Source of the DNA: Bacteroidota bacterium
GTDB taxonomy: Bacteria > Bacteroidota > Bacteroidia > Chitinophagales > Chitinophagaceae
Assembly (NCBI GenBank): GCA_947457075.1
Contig: CANGUG010000015.1
Span: forward strand, 35,079 to 99,078
DNA: 64,000 bases
Direction: 5' to 3'
Positions 1-9,595 of this stretch are shown here, one piece after another. The notes below the pieces were generated by a model. That model was not told the origin of the DNA. It did not search any database and saw only the letters and a program-made list of their open reading frames with translations. Position 1 is the first letter of the stretch. Each line of letters begins with the position of its first letter. Both the position numbers and the translations under genes were made by a program.

Positions 1-2
1 GG

Positions 3-92
3 TTAAAAATTGTAGCGAAGGACAACCAGATTTTAACCTCATGCAATTACTTAGGCTTTTTTAATCCTTCAAGTGTGGCGGTAAAAAAGTAA
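3..92 (+). CDS. 3' end of an upstream CDS truncated by the window edge
   Basis: Open frame from base 3 (..KIVAKDNQILTSCNYLGFFNPSSVAVKK*) with stop TAA at 90-92, 3 nt before the next ATG; too short to identify. Confidence 0.4.
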   Translation, partial: LKIVAKDNQILTSCNYLGFFNPSSVAVKK

Positions 93-95
93 AAA

Positions 96-617
96 ATGGA
101 GCTTACGAAAAGGCAGATTGCTGAAAAGCAATGGCATGTAATTTATACCAAATCAAAGTGGGAAAAAAAAGTGGACGAATTGCTCATGCAAAAAGGCTAT
201 GAGAGTTGGTGTCCAGTTCAAAAACAAGAACGTAGATGGTCGGATAGGAAAAAAATAATCGAAGTCCCTTTATTTAGATCCTATGTTTTCATCAAAGTTG
301 CCAAAGAAGATTACAGTTCAATTTTAGCCACTGCAGGGGTTGTGAATTTTTTATATTTTGAAAAAAAACCTGCTATTATCCGTGAAGCAGAAATTGAAGA
401 AATCAAAAAATACTTAGGATTATCTACTGCCTCAATACAAATCATTGACATGACCAACTTACCCGTGCAAACCAAGGTTGAAATTAACCAGGGATTGTTT
501 ATGGGGCGCAGAGGAGAAGTGATTAAATCTGGAAAGAACAATGTATTTGTTCGTTTGGAAAGCTTAAATATGATGATGATTGTGGAATTTAAAGTAAATG
601 AAATCTCACCACTTTAA
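96..617 (+). CDS. NusG-like / UpxY-family transcription antiterminator
   Basis: 173 aa; NusG N-terminal (NGN) signature 'WHVIYTKSKWEKKVDELL..KGYESWCPV....WSDRKKIIEVPLFRSYVFIK' plus a C-terminal KOW-like segment. Confidence 0.85.
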   Translation: MELTKRQIAEKQWHVIYTKSKWEKKVDELLMQKGYESWCPVQKQERRWSDRKKIIEVPLFRSYVFIKVAKEDYSSILATAGVVNFLYFEKKPAIIREAEIEEIKKYLGLSTASIQIIDMTNLPVQTKVEINQGLFMGRRGEVIKSGKNNVFVRLESLNMMMIVEFKVNEISPL

Positions 618-631
618 TTTCGGTACTATTT

Positions 632-1924
632 TTATCTTATTTCCCAATCCACAATTTGGTTACTCCATTCTTCTCTGAATGGGGTAGTTATTCTAATATA
701 ATTATCGGTATATCCTTCCAGCATGGCTTGGTCATTTGGGTCCTTTTGTTTGATTGACTCAAATAAAACAGGCCTAGTAGCGCCTATATGTTGTGCATTA
801 AAATATTGTTGCTTTTGATAAGACAAATTGCGTAATATTTTGTTGCGCTCATTTCTAACAGCAATGGGTACAACAGGTTTGATATCCAATGCTTTGGTCA
901 TGGCTCTTTCGGAATACGTAAATACATGTAAGTAGGAAATGTCCAGCGAATGAATAAAGTCAAAGCTTTCTTTGAAATAGGCCTCGGTTTCCCCTGGTGA
1001 GCCAACAATCACATCTACCCCAATACAAGCATGTGGCATGACAGACTTGATGGTTTGAATCCTTTCTGCATATAAATCGCTATTGTATCTTCTTTGCATT
1101 AGTTTTAACACAGTATCGGAACCACTTTGCAATGGAATATGAAAATGAGGCATAAAGCTTTTGCTGTTGGCCACCCATTCAATAATTTCATTGGTCAATA
1201 AATTAGGTTCAATGGAAGAGATACGGTACCTAGGGATTGTTGTTTCTTGATCAAGCGCTTTGACTAAATCAAAAAAGTTTTCTTCGTATTTTTTACCACC
1301 TTCTCCACCTTTACCAAAATCACCTAAATTAATACCGGTCAACACAATTTCTTTCACGCCATTCGCAGCCAATCCCTGGGCTTGTTTTACCACATTGGCA
1401 ATACTATCGCTTCGGCTTTTACCCCTTGCCATTGGGATAGTACAAAAGGAACAACTATAGTCACATCCATCCTGTACTTTTAAAAAAGTACGGGTACGAT
1501 CATTCACTGAAAATGAACTATTGAATCCGGAGACCGTTTCAATATCGCAACTACAAATTTTTGCTTCCTGTCCTTTGGATAGAGTTGATAAATGTTGCAC
1601 CAAGTTAAATTTTTCAGCAGCGCCTAAAACCAAGTCAACGCCTGGAATATTGGCAATTTCTTGGGGCTTTAATTGAGCATAACAGCCGGTAATTACGACA
1701 AAACTTTCAGGGGCCTGGCGTTGAATTCTTCTTACCAACTGCCTACATTCCTTATCGGCATTTTCCGTAACTGAACAGGTATTAATTACATAAATGTCGG
1801 CCTTGTCTGAAAAGGCTTTTTTTTCAAATCCTTCCTGCTCCAATTGTCTGGAAAGCGTGGAGGTTTCAGAAAAATTAAGCTTGCAGCCTAAAGTATGAAA
1901 TGCGACGGAACGTTGGTTACTCAT
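632..1924 (-). CDS. mtaB: tRNA (N6-L-threonylcarbamoyladenosine(37)-C2)-methylthiotransferase MtaB (radical SAM)
   Basis: 430 aa; N-terminal 'TLGCKLNFSET', radical SAM CxxxCxxC 'CDYSCSFCTIPMARGKSRS'. Confidence 0.9.
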   Translation of the reverse strand: MSNQRSVAFHTLGCKLNFSETSTLSRQLEQEGFEKKAFSDKADIYVINTCSVTENADKECRQLVRRIQRQAPESFVVITGCYAQLKPQEIANIPGVDLVLGAAEKFNLVQHLSTLSKGQEAKICSCDIETVSGFNSSFSVNDRTRTFLKVQDGCDYSCSFCTIPMARGKSRSDSIANVVKQAQGLAANGVKEIVLTGINLGDFGKGGEGGKKYEENFFDLVKALDQETTIPRYRISSIEPNLLTNEIIEWVANSKSFMPHFHIPLQSGSDTVLKLMQRRYNSDLYAERIQTIKSVMPHACIGVDVIVGSPGETEAYFKESFDFIHSLDISYLHVFTYSERAMTKALDIKPVVPIAVRNERNKILRNLSYQKQQYFNAQHIGATRPVLFESIKQKDPNDQAMLEGYTDNYIRITTPFREEWSNQIVDWEIR

Positions 1925-2042
1925 TGGCGCAAAGATAAAAAACCTAAAGGGAACCTTAAAATCTTAAAATTTTGATAATCCGGGGCTTAATTTCCCTTTT
2001 TCATAAGATTAAGTTAAGTTTGCAACTACTAAAACTGTCAAA

Positions 2043-5000
2043 ATGGACTTTAAAAAAGTGAATAATTGGACGGGTTGGATGGTGACCCTTATTGCATGTA
2101 CTGTTTATATCATGACCACCGAAGCAACAAGTAGCTTTTGGGATTGTGGTGAGTTTATTAGCAGTGCTTATAAATTGCAAATCCCCCATCCTCCGGGAGC
2201 ACCTATGTTTGTACTATTAGGTCGTTTTTTCATTATTTTATTTGGTGACAATCCATTAACTGCTGCAAAAGCAGTGAATATCATGAGTGCGTTGGCCAGT
2301 GGCTTTACCATTTTATTTTTGTTTTGGACCATCACGCACTTTGCAAAAAGATTAGTTCAAAAAGGACAGGAAGCATTAAGCGATACACAAATTATATCCA
2401 TCATGGGTGCAGGTGTGGTGGGTGCTTTGGCCTATACTTTTTCTGACTCATTTTGGTATAGCGCTGTGGAAGGGGAAGTTTATGCATTAAGTTCCTTTTT
2501 TACTGCTTTGGTATTTTGGGCTATTTTAAAATGGGATCAAAAAGCCGATCAGCCGGGTGCTGATAAATGGATCATTTTCATCTTTTACATGATGGGTATT
2601 TCCATTGGGGTTCACTTATTGAACTTATTAACGATTCCTGCAATTGTAATGGTTATTTATTTCCGAAAATATAAAGCTAGTTTTTGGGGCGCATTTGTTG
2701 CCTTTTTAATTGGGGTGGTTATTACCGGATTTATTCAAGTGTTTTTAATACAATACACTATTAAATGGGCAGGTGCATTTGACGTTGCTTTTGTGAATAA
2801 TTATAAATTGCCCTTTTTTAGTGGGTTCATCACTTTCTTTGTGTTGGTAGCAGTTATTTTAGGGTTCTGTATTCAATTTGCCAATAAAAAAGGATGGCAT
2901 TATCTTAAATTAGGTGGTTGGGCAACTGTATTTTTCTTATTAGGTTATACGAGTTATATCACTACCATGATCAGATCCAATGCAGATCCTTCAGTGGATA
3001 TGTATAATGTGGACAATCCAGTTACATTGGTGGGCTATTTGAGTAGAGAGCAGTATGGTGACTGGCCAATTTTATACGGACCAGATTATGTGGATAGAGT
3101 AGAAAGCGTGGAAGGAAGTGATCAATATGTTAAATCGGCGAATGGATATGATTTAGCAGGTAAGAATTATAAAAGAGATTGGCGTTCTGCACCATCAGCG
3201 CATTTTTTCCCAAGAATGTGGGACTCTGAAAATGATCGTGGGCAGTTAGATAGCTATAAGGCATTTGCCGGAGTGGGAGAAGGAGATGTTCCTACGGCCA
3301 GAGACAATTTGAAATATTTTTCAAAGTATCAGTTTGGGTTTATGTACATGCGCTATTTCTTGTGGAATTTTGCAGGAAAACAAAATGACTTGCAAGGATT
3401 TGGTAATGTGCGTGATGGTAACTTTATGACAGGCATTTCATTTATTGACAATGTATTTTTTGGCAATCAGTCAGCCATGCCTAAGTCCATTAGCGCTGAT
3501 AATAAAGCCAATAACAAATTATTCATGTTCCCGTTGCTTTTAGGAATCATGGGATTCATTTTCCAAATTCAAAAAGCAAGAAAGGATTTTGCAGTCACTG
3601 GATTACTTTTCTTTTTCACGGGTATTGCCATAGTTATTTATTTAAATCAAGTAAGCTTGCAGCCACGTGAACGTGATTATGCCTATGTAGGTTCCTTTTA
3701 TGCATTCGCGATATGGATTGGCTTGGGTGTATTGCAAGTAATTGCTTGGCTCAACGGAATCCTCACCCAAAAAACAGCGGCAATTGCAGCTACTGGCGTT
3801 TGTTTATTGTTAGTACCTGCATTAATGGCTCAGCAGGAATGGGATGATCATGATAGAAGTCAAAAAACCTTACCGCGCGACTTAGCACGCAACTATTTAG
3901 AAAGTTGTCCTCCTAATGCAATTTTATTTTCATTTGGCGATAATGATACTTATCCATTATGGTATGCACAGGAAGTGGAAGGTATTCGTCCTGACGTTCG
4001 AGTAGTGGTGAATAGCTTATTGGGGTCCGATTGGTACATGAAGGAGTTGCGCTATAAAGTAAATCAAAGCGATAAGTTTGATCTTATCTTTAGCGAGGAC
4101 CAGGTGGCTGGTAATAAATTAAATTATGCTGTATTTACGGAAGTGCCCGGAATCAAAAAAGACGAATTCCATGATATGGATTCTATTTTAAGAAATATCG
4201 TAGGGGATACTACAGGTAAATACCGCGTTAGTTACGATGGCGGACAGGAACAACTTAATATTTTCCCTACCCATAAATTTAAAATGCCAGTAAATAAAGC
4301 CAATGCAATTGCTTCTGGAATTGCAAAAGCGTCTGATAGCATTGTCAATGAAATGTTTATTGAAATGAATCCCAATAAACAATATTTGGTAAAGAATGAG
4401 TTAGCGATGTATGCCATTATTGCCACATCACAATTCAAGCGCCCTATTTGCTTCACTTCAAAACAGGAGCTGAAAGAATTAGGTTTGGAAAAATATGTAC
4501 GCCAAACAGGCTTATCCTATCAATTAGTGCCAATGGTGGGAGATAATGCTGTTAATACCGATGTAGCGTACAACAATATCATGACTAAGTTTACTTTTGG
4601 CAATGCTAAAAATCCAAAAGTATATTTTGATGAAGAAAACAGACGTCATTTAAATTCAATGCGCTATGCCATTGCAGAAATTGCACAAGCGTTGATTGCT
4701 GAAAACAAAAAAGACAAGGCTAAGCAAATACTTAGAAAAATAGACAGTGAAACAAGTGAGGTTAATTTCCCTTACGGTATGACTTCAAACAGAGGCAATC
4801 AGCACGACTATTTCTCTTATGTATTTTTACAATCCTGCTATGCTGCAGGTGATATGGAGTTAGCGAAAAAAGTTTCCACTTCATTGTTAAAAGACCTGAG
4901 TCAGCAAATTAATTATTATAAGTCACTGGGTGATTTGTCGGACGAGCAGTTTGTTAAAAACTTAGAAATTGCCTATCAAGGAAATGAAAGTTTATTGTCT

Positions 5001-5105
5001 AATAAGCAAACGGCGTTCATCAATGATGCTTTAACTGCTTATCAGTTAAAGGCAACTGTAGAAAAAATGGCACAGGAGGCCGCTAAATTAAATGGAGGTA
5101 AATAG
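2043..5105 (+). CDS. DUF2723 (GT117-like, protein O-mannosyltransferase-like) polytopic membrane protein
   Basis: 1020 aa; multi-TM N-terminus with 'WDCGEFISSAYKLQIPHPPGAPMFVLLGR' typical of DUF2723. Confidence 0.85.
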   Translation: MDFKKVNNWTGWMVTLIACTVYIMTTEATSSFWDCGEFISSAYKLQIPHPPGAPMFVLLGRFFIILFGDNPLTAAKAVNIMSALASGFTILFLFWTITHFAKRLVQKGQEALSDTQIISIMGAGVVGALAYTFSDSFWYSAVEGEVYALSSFFTALVFWAILKWDQKADQPGADKWIIFIFYMMGISIGVHLLNLLTIPAIVMVIYFRKYKASFWGAFVAFLIGVVITGFIQVFLIQYTIKWAGAFDVAFVNNYKLPFFSGFITFFVLVAVILGFCIQFANKKGWHYLKLGGWATVFFLLGYTSYITTMIRSNADPSVDMYNVDNPVTLVGYLSREQYGDWPILYGPDYVDRVESVEGSDQYVKSANGYDLAGKNYKRDWRSAPSAHFFPRMWDSENDRGQLDSYKAFAGVGEGDVPTARDNLKYFSKYQFGFMYMRYFLWNFAGKQNDLQGFGNVRDGNFMTGISFIDNVFFGNQSAMPKSISADNKANNKLFMFPLLLGIMGFIFQIQKARKDFAVTGLLFFFTGIAIVIYLNQVSLQPRERDYAYVGSFYAFAIWIGLGVLQVIAWLNGILTQKTAAIAATGVCLLLVPALMAQQEWDDHDRSQKTLPRDLARNYLESCPPNAILFSFGDNDTYPLWYAQEVEGIRPDVRVVVNSLLGSDWYMKELRYKVNQSDKFDLIFSEDQVAGNKLNYAVFTEVPGIKKDEFHDMDSILRNIVGDTTGKYRVSYDGGQEQLNIFPTHKFKMPVNKANAIASGIAKASDSIVNEMFIEMNPNKQYLVKNELAMYAIIATSQFKRPICFTSKQELKELGLEKYVRQTGLSYQLVPMVGDNAVNTDVAYNNIMTKFTFGNAKNPKVYFDEENRRHLNSMRYAIAEIAQALIAENKKDKAKQILRKIDSETSEVNFPYGMTSNRGNQHDYFSYVFLQSCYAAGDMELAKKVSTSLLKDLSQQINYYKSLGDLSDEQFVKNLEIAYQGNESLLSNKQTAFINDALTAYQLKATVEKMAQEAAKLNGGK

Positions 5106-5143
5106 CAGCCTAAGGAAAAGGATACTTTGGTATTAGAAATACA

Positions 5144-5176
5144 ATAGAAAAGGCCCGCATTGCGGGCCTTTTCTAT
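5144..5176. terminator. Bidirectional intrinsic terminator between convergent genes
   Basis: Perfect 15-bp stem ATAGAAAAGGCCCGC-ATT-GCGGGCCTTTTCTAT. Confidence 0.85.
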
Positions 5177-5190
5177 TTAGCAATAATTGG

Positions 5191-6318
5191 TTACAATAAT
5201 GCTTTAAGTGTTTGAATCACCTTGTCAATTTCTGCTTTGGTATTGTTTTTTGAAAATGAAAAACGAATGGTCGCAATATCATTGCCCTTATTCAGTGCAT
5301 TGATTACGTGGGAACCTTGTTGGGCACCACTAGAACAAGCACTTCCGCCACTTGCACATATATGGTGAATATCAAGGTTAAATAACATCATTTCAGATTT
5401 TTCATTTTTGGGAAAATTAACACTTAATAAAGTGTACAAGCTTTCTCCAAAAGGATCGCCATTGAAACTCACTCCTGGGATATGCGCAATCAGTTGATCG
5501 TGCATGTATTTTTTTAATTCATTTATATAGGCGCTGTCCTTTTCATGATTTTCTGTTGCCAATGCTAGCGCTTTGGCGAATCCAACAATACCATATAGGT
5601 TTTCCGTTCCTGCGCGCATGTTTCTTTCCTGTGCTCCGCCATGCACTAATGGATTTATCTTGATATTTTCATTAATGTATAAGATGCCAACTCCTTTTGG
5701 CCCATGAAACTTATGCCCTGCACCTGTAATAAAATCAACAGGGGTTTCACTTAGTTTAAAAGGGAAATGTCCAACTGTTTGAACGGTGTCGCTATGAAAA
5801 TAGGCATTGTATTTTTTACAAATTGACCCAACCGAATGAAGGTCAATCATATTTCCAATTTCATTATTGGCATGCATGATGCTTACAATGGTTTTGTCGG
5901 CATTTGTTTCAAGCAATTCTTCTAAATGCGCTAAATGAATATGCCCATTGGGTAATACATTTACCCAGCTTAATTTAACGCCTGCAGTTTTTGCTAAATG
6001 CTCTACAGTATGCAAAGTGGCATGATGTTCAATGGGGGAACTAATAATATGTTTGCACCCTAAATCATAGATGCTGGCATGTAATATGGTATTACTACTT
6101 TCAGTACCACCACTTGTAAAAAATATTTCACTGGGTTTAGCGCCTAAATGACTGGCTACTGATTTTCTAGCTTGTTCAATGGCCATTCTTGATTCTCTGC
6201 CATAGCTGTATATGGAGGAAGGATTGCCAAATTTTTCAGTCAAATAGGGCATCATGGCTTCTAATACTTGAGGATCCAATGAAGTAGTCGCAGCGTTATC
6301 AAAATAAATTCTCTCCAT
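5191..6318 (-). CDS. Cysteine desulfurase (NifS/IscS-like, class V aminotransferase)
   Basis: 375 aa; 'YFDNAATTSLDP', PLP lysine 'GAGHKFHGPKG', active-site Cys loop 'CASGGSACSSG'. Confidence 0.9.
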   Translation of the reverse strand: MERIYFDNAATTSLDPQVLEAMMPYLTEKFGNPSSIYSYGRESRMAIEQARKSVASHLGAKPSEIFFTSGGTESSNTILHASIYDLGCKHIISSPIEHHATLHTVEHLAKTAGVKLSWVNVLPNGHIHLAHLEELLETNADKTIVSIMHANNEIGNMIDLHSVGSICKKYNAYFHSDTVQTVGHFPFKLSETPVDFITGAGHKFHGPKGVGILYINENIKINPLVHGGAQERNMRAGTENLYGIVGFAKALALATENHEKDSAYINELKKYMHDQLIAHIPGVSFNGDPFGESLYTLLSVNFPKNEKSEMMLFNLDIHHICASGGSACSSGAQQGSHVINALNKGNDIATIRFSFSKNNTKAEIDKVIQTLKALL

Positions 6319-6329
6319 ATTTTGCTAAA

Positions 6330-7712
6330 TTACTTAATTGTCCCAATAATTGCAATGATCTCATCTGCAAGTTCATCAGCAGCAACTTGATGAGGGGCTT
6401 CGGTATAAATACGTATAATGGGTTCGGTATTGCTAGACCTTAAATGCACCCATCTATCCTCAAAGTCAATCTTAAAGCCATCTACTTTATTAATTGGATA
6501 TTGGCCAAATTGGTTTTCAAGGGTGGCAAATATTTTGTCGAGTGAAATAGTAGGGTGTAAATCCATTTTTTTCTTGCTCATGAAATAAGCCGGGTAACTT
6601 GCTCTTAAAGCGGAACAGGTTAAATTACTTTTTGCCAAATGCGTTAAAAATAAGGCAATCCCAATGAGTGCATCTCTTCCATAATGTAAATCAGGAACAA
6701 TGATGCCCCCGTTTCCTTCTCCTCCAATAACTGCCTGCTGCTCCTTCATCATGTTCACCACATTTACTTCACCAACGGCACTTGCAAAATAAGAGCAACC
6801 CTGTTTTTCTGTGATATCTTTTAATGCTCTTGTCGATGACAAATTACTAACGGTGGCACCTTTTTTATTTTGTAAAATATAATCAGCAACAGCCACCAAA
6901 GTATATTCTTCTCCAAATAATGCTCCATCCTCACTTACAAAACATAAGCGGTCCACATCCGGGTCAACAGCAATCCCCAAGTGGGCTTTTTCTTTTACTA
7001 CTGTACTACATAGCTCGGTTAAATGTTCCTTTAAGGGTTCGGGATTATGTGCAAAATTTCCTGTCATTTCCCCGTTTAATACTTTTATTTCTTGTACACC
7101 TATTGCCTTTAATAAAGCAGGCACTGCAAAGGCACCTGAACTATTTATGGCATCCACTACCACTGAAAAATTAGCTGCTTTAATGGCTTGGATATCCACT
7201 AATGGATAATGCACAATGGCATTAATATGTTTTTCTAAACTGTCCTCGTTGTGAAGTAAACTTCCCATATCGTCCACTGAAGCGTAATTAAAATCTTCAT
7301 AGGCAGCTAAGGTTAAAATTGTTTTTCCTTCTTCACCACTCACAAATTCTCCTTTTTCATTTAACAATTTCAAAGCATTCCATTCTTTGGGGTTGTGGCT
7401 AGCAGTTAAAATGATACCACCATCTGCTTTTTCAAAAACCACAGCCATCTCTACGGTAGGGGTAGTGCTTAATCCTACATGAATAACATCAATTCCCAAG
7501 GCCAATAAACTTTGTTCTACCAATGCTTCTACCATTGCACCACTCATTCTTCCATCTCTACCCACCACTACTTTTTTAGGGCCTGCTGACTTATTTTTTA
7601 GCCAACTTCCATAAGCCGAAGCGAATTTGACAATATCAATTGGGGTTAGGTTATCATTGGGTTTACCGCCAATGGTACCTCTAAATCCAGAAATGCTTTT
7701 TATAAGAGACAT
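6330..7712 (-). CDS. glmM: Phosphoglucosamine mutase
   Basis: 460 aa; 'GGIILTASHNPKEWNALK' phosphoserine loop, 'DPDVDRL' metal loop, 'RSSNTEPIIRIYTEA'. Confidence 0.85.
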   Translation of the reverse strand: MSLIKSISGFRGTIGGKPNDNLTPIDIVKFASAYGSWLKNKSAGPKKVVVGRDGRMSGAMVEALVEQSLLALGIDVIHVGLSTTPTVEMAVVFEKADGGIILTASHNPKEWNALKLLNEKGEFVSGEEGKTILTLAAYEDFNYASVDDMGSLLHNEDSLEKHINAIVHYPLVDIQAIKAANFSVVVDAINSSGAFAVPALLKAIGVQEIKVLNGEMTGNFAHNPEPLKEHLTELCSTVVKEKAHLGIAVDPDVDRLCFVSEDGALFGEEYTLVAVADYILQNKKGATVSNLSSTRALKDITEKQGCSYFASAVGEVNVVNMMKEQQAVIGGEGNGGIIVPDLHYGRDALIGIALFLTHLAKSNLTCSALRASYPAYFMSKKKMDLHPTISLDKIFATLENQFGQYPINKVDGFKIDFEDRWVHLRSSNTEPIIRIYTEAPHQVAADELADEIIAIIGTIK

Positions 7713-7786
7713 GGTAGTTATTTTTTCTTTTTAAAAGGATTTACAAATTTACTTTAATTTTTTACACTTCTTGTTATCTTTATCGC

Positions 7787-8383
7787 ATGATGCAAGACTT
7801 TTGGACTAGTTTATTGGCAAAAGATAAGGCCCTATTTTCATTCATCAATGGGGAATGGACCTTTGATTGCTTGGATCAGCTTATGCCCTGGATGAGAGAT
7901 TCCAAAAACTGGGTTCCATTGTACATTGTTATTTTGATTTATCTTTTATATAAATGGCGTATTAAAACTTGGCGTTGGATGGTTTTAGTTGCAGTGAATA
8001 TTACTTTAACCGATCAAATTAGCAGTAGTATTTTTAAGCCTCTTTTTCATCGATTAAGACCCTGTGCGGATCCAGCAATAATGACAAAAGCAAGGTTATT
8101 GGTGGATCATTGTTCAGGCGGATTTAGTTTTACTTCCTCTCATGCGGCTAATCATTTTGGGATTGCCTTATTTATAGTAATGACCTTGCAGCCTTTATTA
8201 AAAAAGTACACTTATGCATTTATACTTTGGGCGGCTATTATTTCCTATGCACAAGTATATGTTGGGGTACATTATCCGCTAGATGTATTTTGCGGAGCAT
8301 TAATTGGACTCACCATTGGTTATTTCAATGGGAAAATATACAATCAATGGCAGGCAAGCGTGGATGCTAAAATGCTTGCTTAG
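7787..8383 (+). CDS. PAP2-family phosphatase (membrane)
   Basis: 198 aa; PAP2 motifs 'KPLFHRLRPC', 'FTSSHAANHFG', 'YAQVYVGVHYPLDV'. Confidence 0.9.
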   Translation: MMQDFWTSLLAKDKALFSFINGEWTFDCLDQLMPWMRDSKNWVPLYIVILIYLLYKWRIKTWRWMVLVAVNITLTDQISSSIFKPLFHRLRPCADPAIMTKARLLVDHCSGGFSFTSSHAANHFGIALFIVMTLQPLLKKYTYAFILWAAIISYAQVYVGVHYPLDVFCGALIGLTIGYFNGKIYNQWQASVDAKMLA

Positions 8384-8442
8384 CGAATTGTATTTATCTG
8401 CTATTCTGAATTGATAATGGCGTTTGTTAGTTCCAGACAAAC

Positions 8443-8931
8443 TTAAAAACTAAAGGAGGTTTTATTTTTAGGGCTAGCCAATTCAAAGCTTTTTCTTTGT
8501 CCACTCGTTTTGGCGTGAATAATATTAATTTGAGCCGGGTCGATACCAAATAAAATTTCGCAAAAAACATCAAGCTGCTTAAGTTGTTTTATGTTGTTAA
8601 TTTCAAAGTAGCTCCAAGTACTTTCTTTTTGAATTTCAAATCCGATAAAGTCCATTTTGCCTTTCACACCATTAGGACTCAGGATCAACTTTTTTTGAAT
8701 GTATAATTGGATATATTGTTCGGCTTTCTCCTTTTGTTTAGGGTCGGCTAAATCAAGTTTGACATTGTATTCTTTTTCTATTCTTGTTTCTAAGTCGGCT
8801 GTAAATGTGCGCACACTTATTTCAATAACAGCTTCTTTATCGTTGTGGTTAATATCAATTACGGAAACATAAAAGGGGTGTAATAAACTAATGATGAATA
8901 GTGCAATTGGTTTTATACCGATCCAAGCCAT
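8443..8931 (-). CDS. DUF6702-like protein
   Basis: 162 aa; 'HPFYVSVIDINHNDKEAVIEISVRTFTADLE..'; adjacent to the HupE/UreJ gene. Confidence 0.65.
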   Translation of the reverse strand: MAWIGIKPIALFIISLLHPFYVSVIDINHNDKEAVIEISVRTFTADLETRIEKEYNVKLDLADPKQKEKAEQYIQLYIQKKLILSPNGVKGKMDFIGFEIQKESTWSYFEINNIKQLKQLDVFCEILFGIDPAQINIIHAKTSGQRKSFELASPKNKTSFSF

Positions 8932-8991
8932 ATTATATATATTTGTGATTGTAAAGTTCCTAATTAATTATCGAGACTAAAAATTTCATTT

Positions 8992-9582
8992 ATGAATGAT
9001 TCGGGCATTTATCTTCATTTAGGGTTTGGTCATATAATGGACTGGGCAGCCTGGGATCATATACTTTTTGTGTTGGTATTGACCCTGCGGTATCAATGGA
9101 CAGACTGGAAAAAATTGCTGGTTTTGGTCACTGCCTTTACCGTTGGTCATTCTGTTACTTTAGCTTTAAGTACTTTACAATGGGTTGACCTACCCTCGGA
9201 TTGGATTGAAATCCTTATACCAATTACCATAATACTGACTGGAATAGCCAATTTTTGGGTAAAATCCTTTCAATTCAAGTCAAAATACCCCTTTATTTAC
9301 TTTCTAGCCCTGTTTTTTGGGTTAATTCATGGTTTAGGGTTCAGTAATTATCTTAAAAGTATGCTCGGACAAGAGGAATCCCTACTTGGACCACTCTTCA
9401 CATTTAATCTGGGTTTGGAGCTAGGACAGGTGCTGATTGTAGGTGGAATTTTAATAATTTCATTTATATTCGTATCCCTATTAAAAGTGAAAAGAGTGCG
9501 TTATTTACAGATAGGTTCTGTACTTGCCATCGCTTTTGCTTTGAATATGGTTTTAGAAAGAATCTTACCGATTATTAAATAG
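8992..9582 (+). CDS. HupE/UreJ-family membrane protein
   Basis: 196 aa; 'GFGHIMDWAAWDHILFVLVL', 'FTVGHSVTLALSTL', 'FGLIHGLGFSNYL'. Confidence 0.85.
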   Translation: MNDSGIYLHLGFGHIMDWAAWDHILFVLVLTLRYQWTDWKKLLVLVTAFTVGHSVTLALSTLQWVDLPSDWIEILIPITIILTGIANFWVKSFQFKSKYPFIYFLALFFGLIHGLGFSNYLKSMLGQEESLLGPLFTFNLGLELGQVLIVGGILIISFIFVSLLKVKRVRYLQIGSVLAIAFALNMVLERILPIIK

Positions 9583-9595
9583 AAAAAAATCACAA

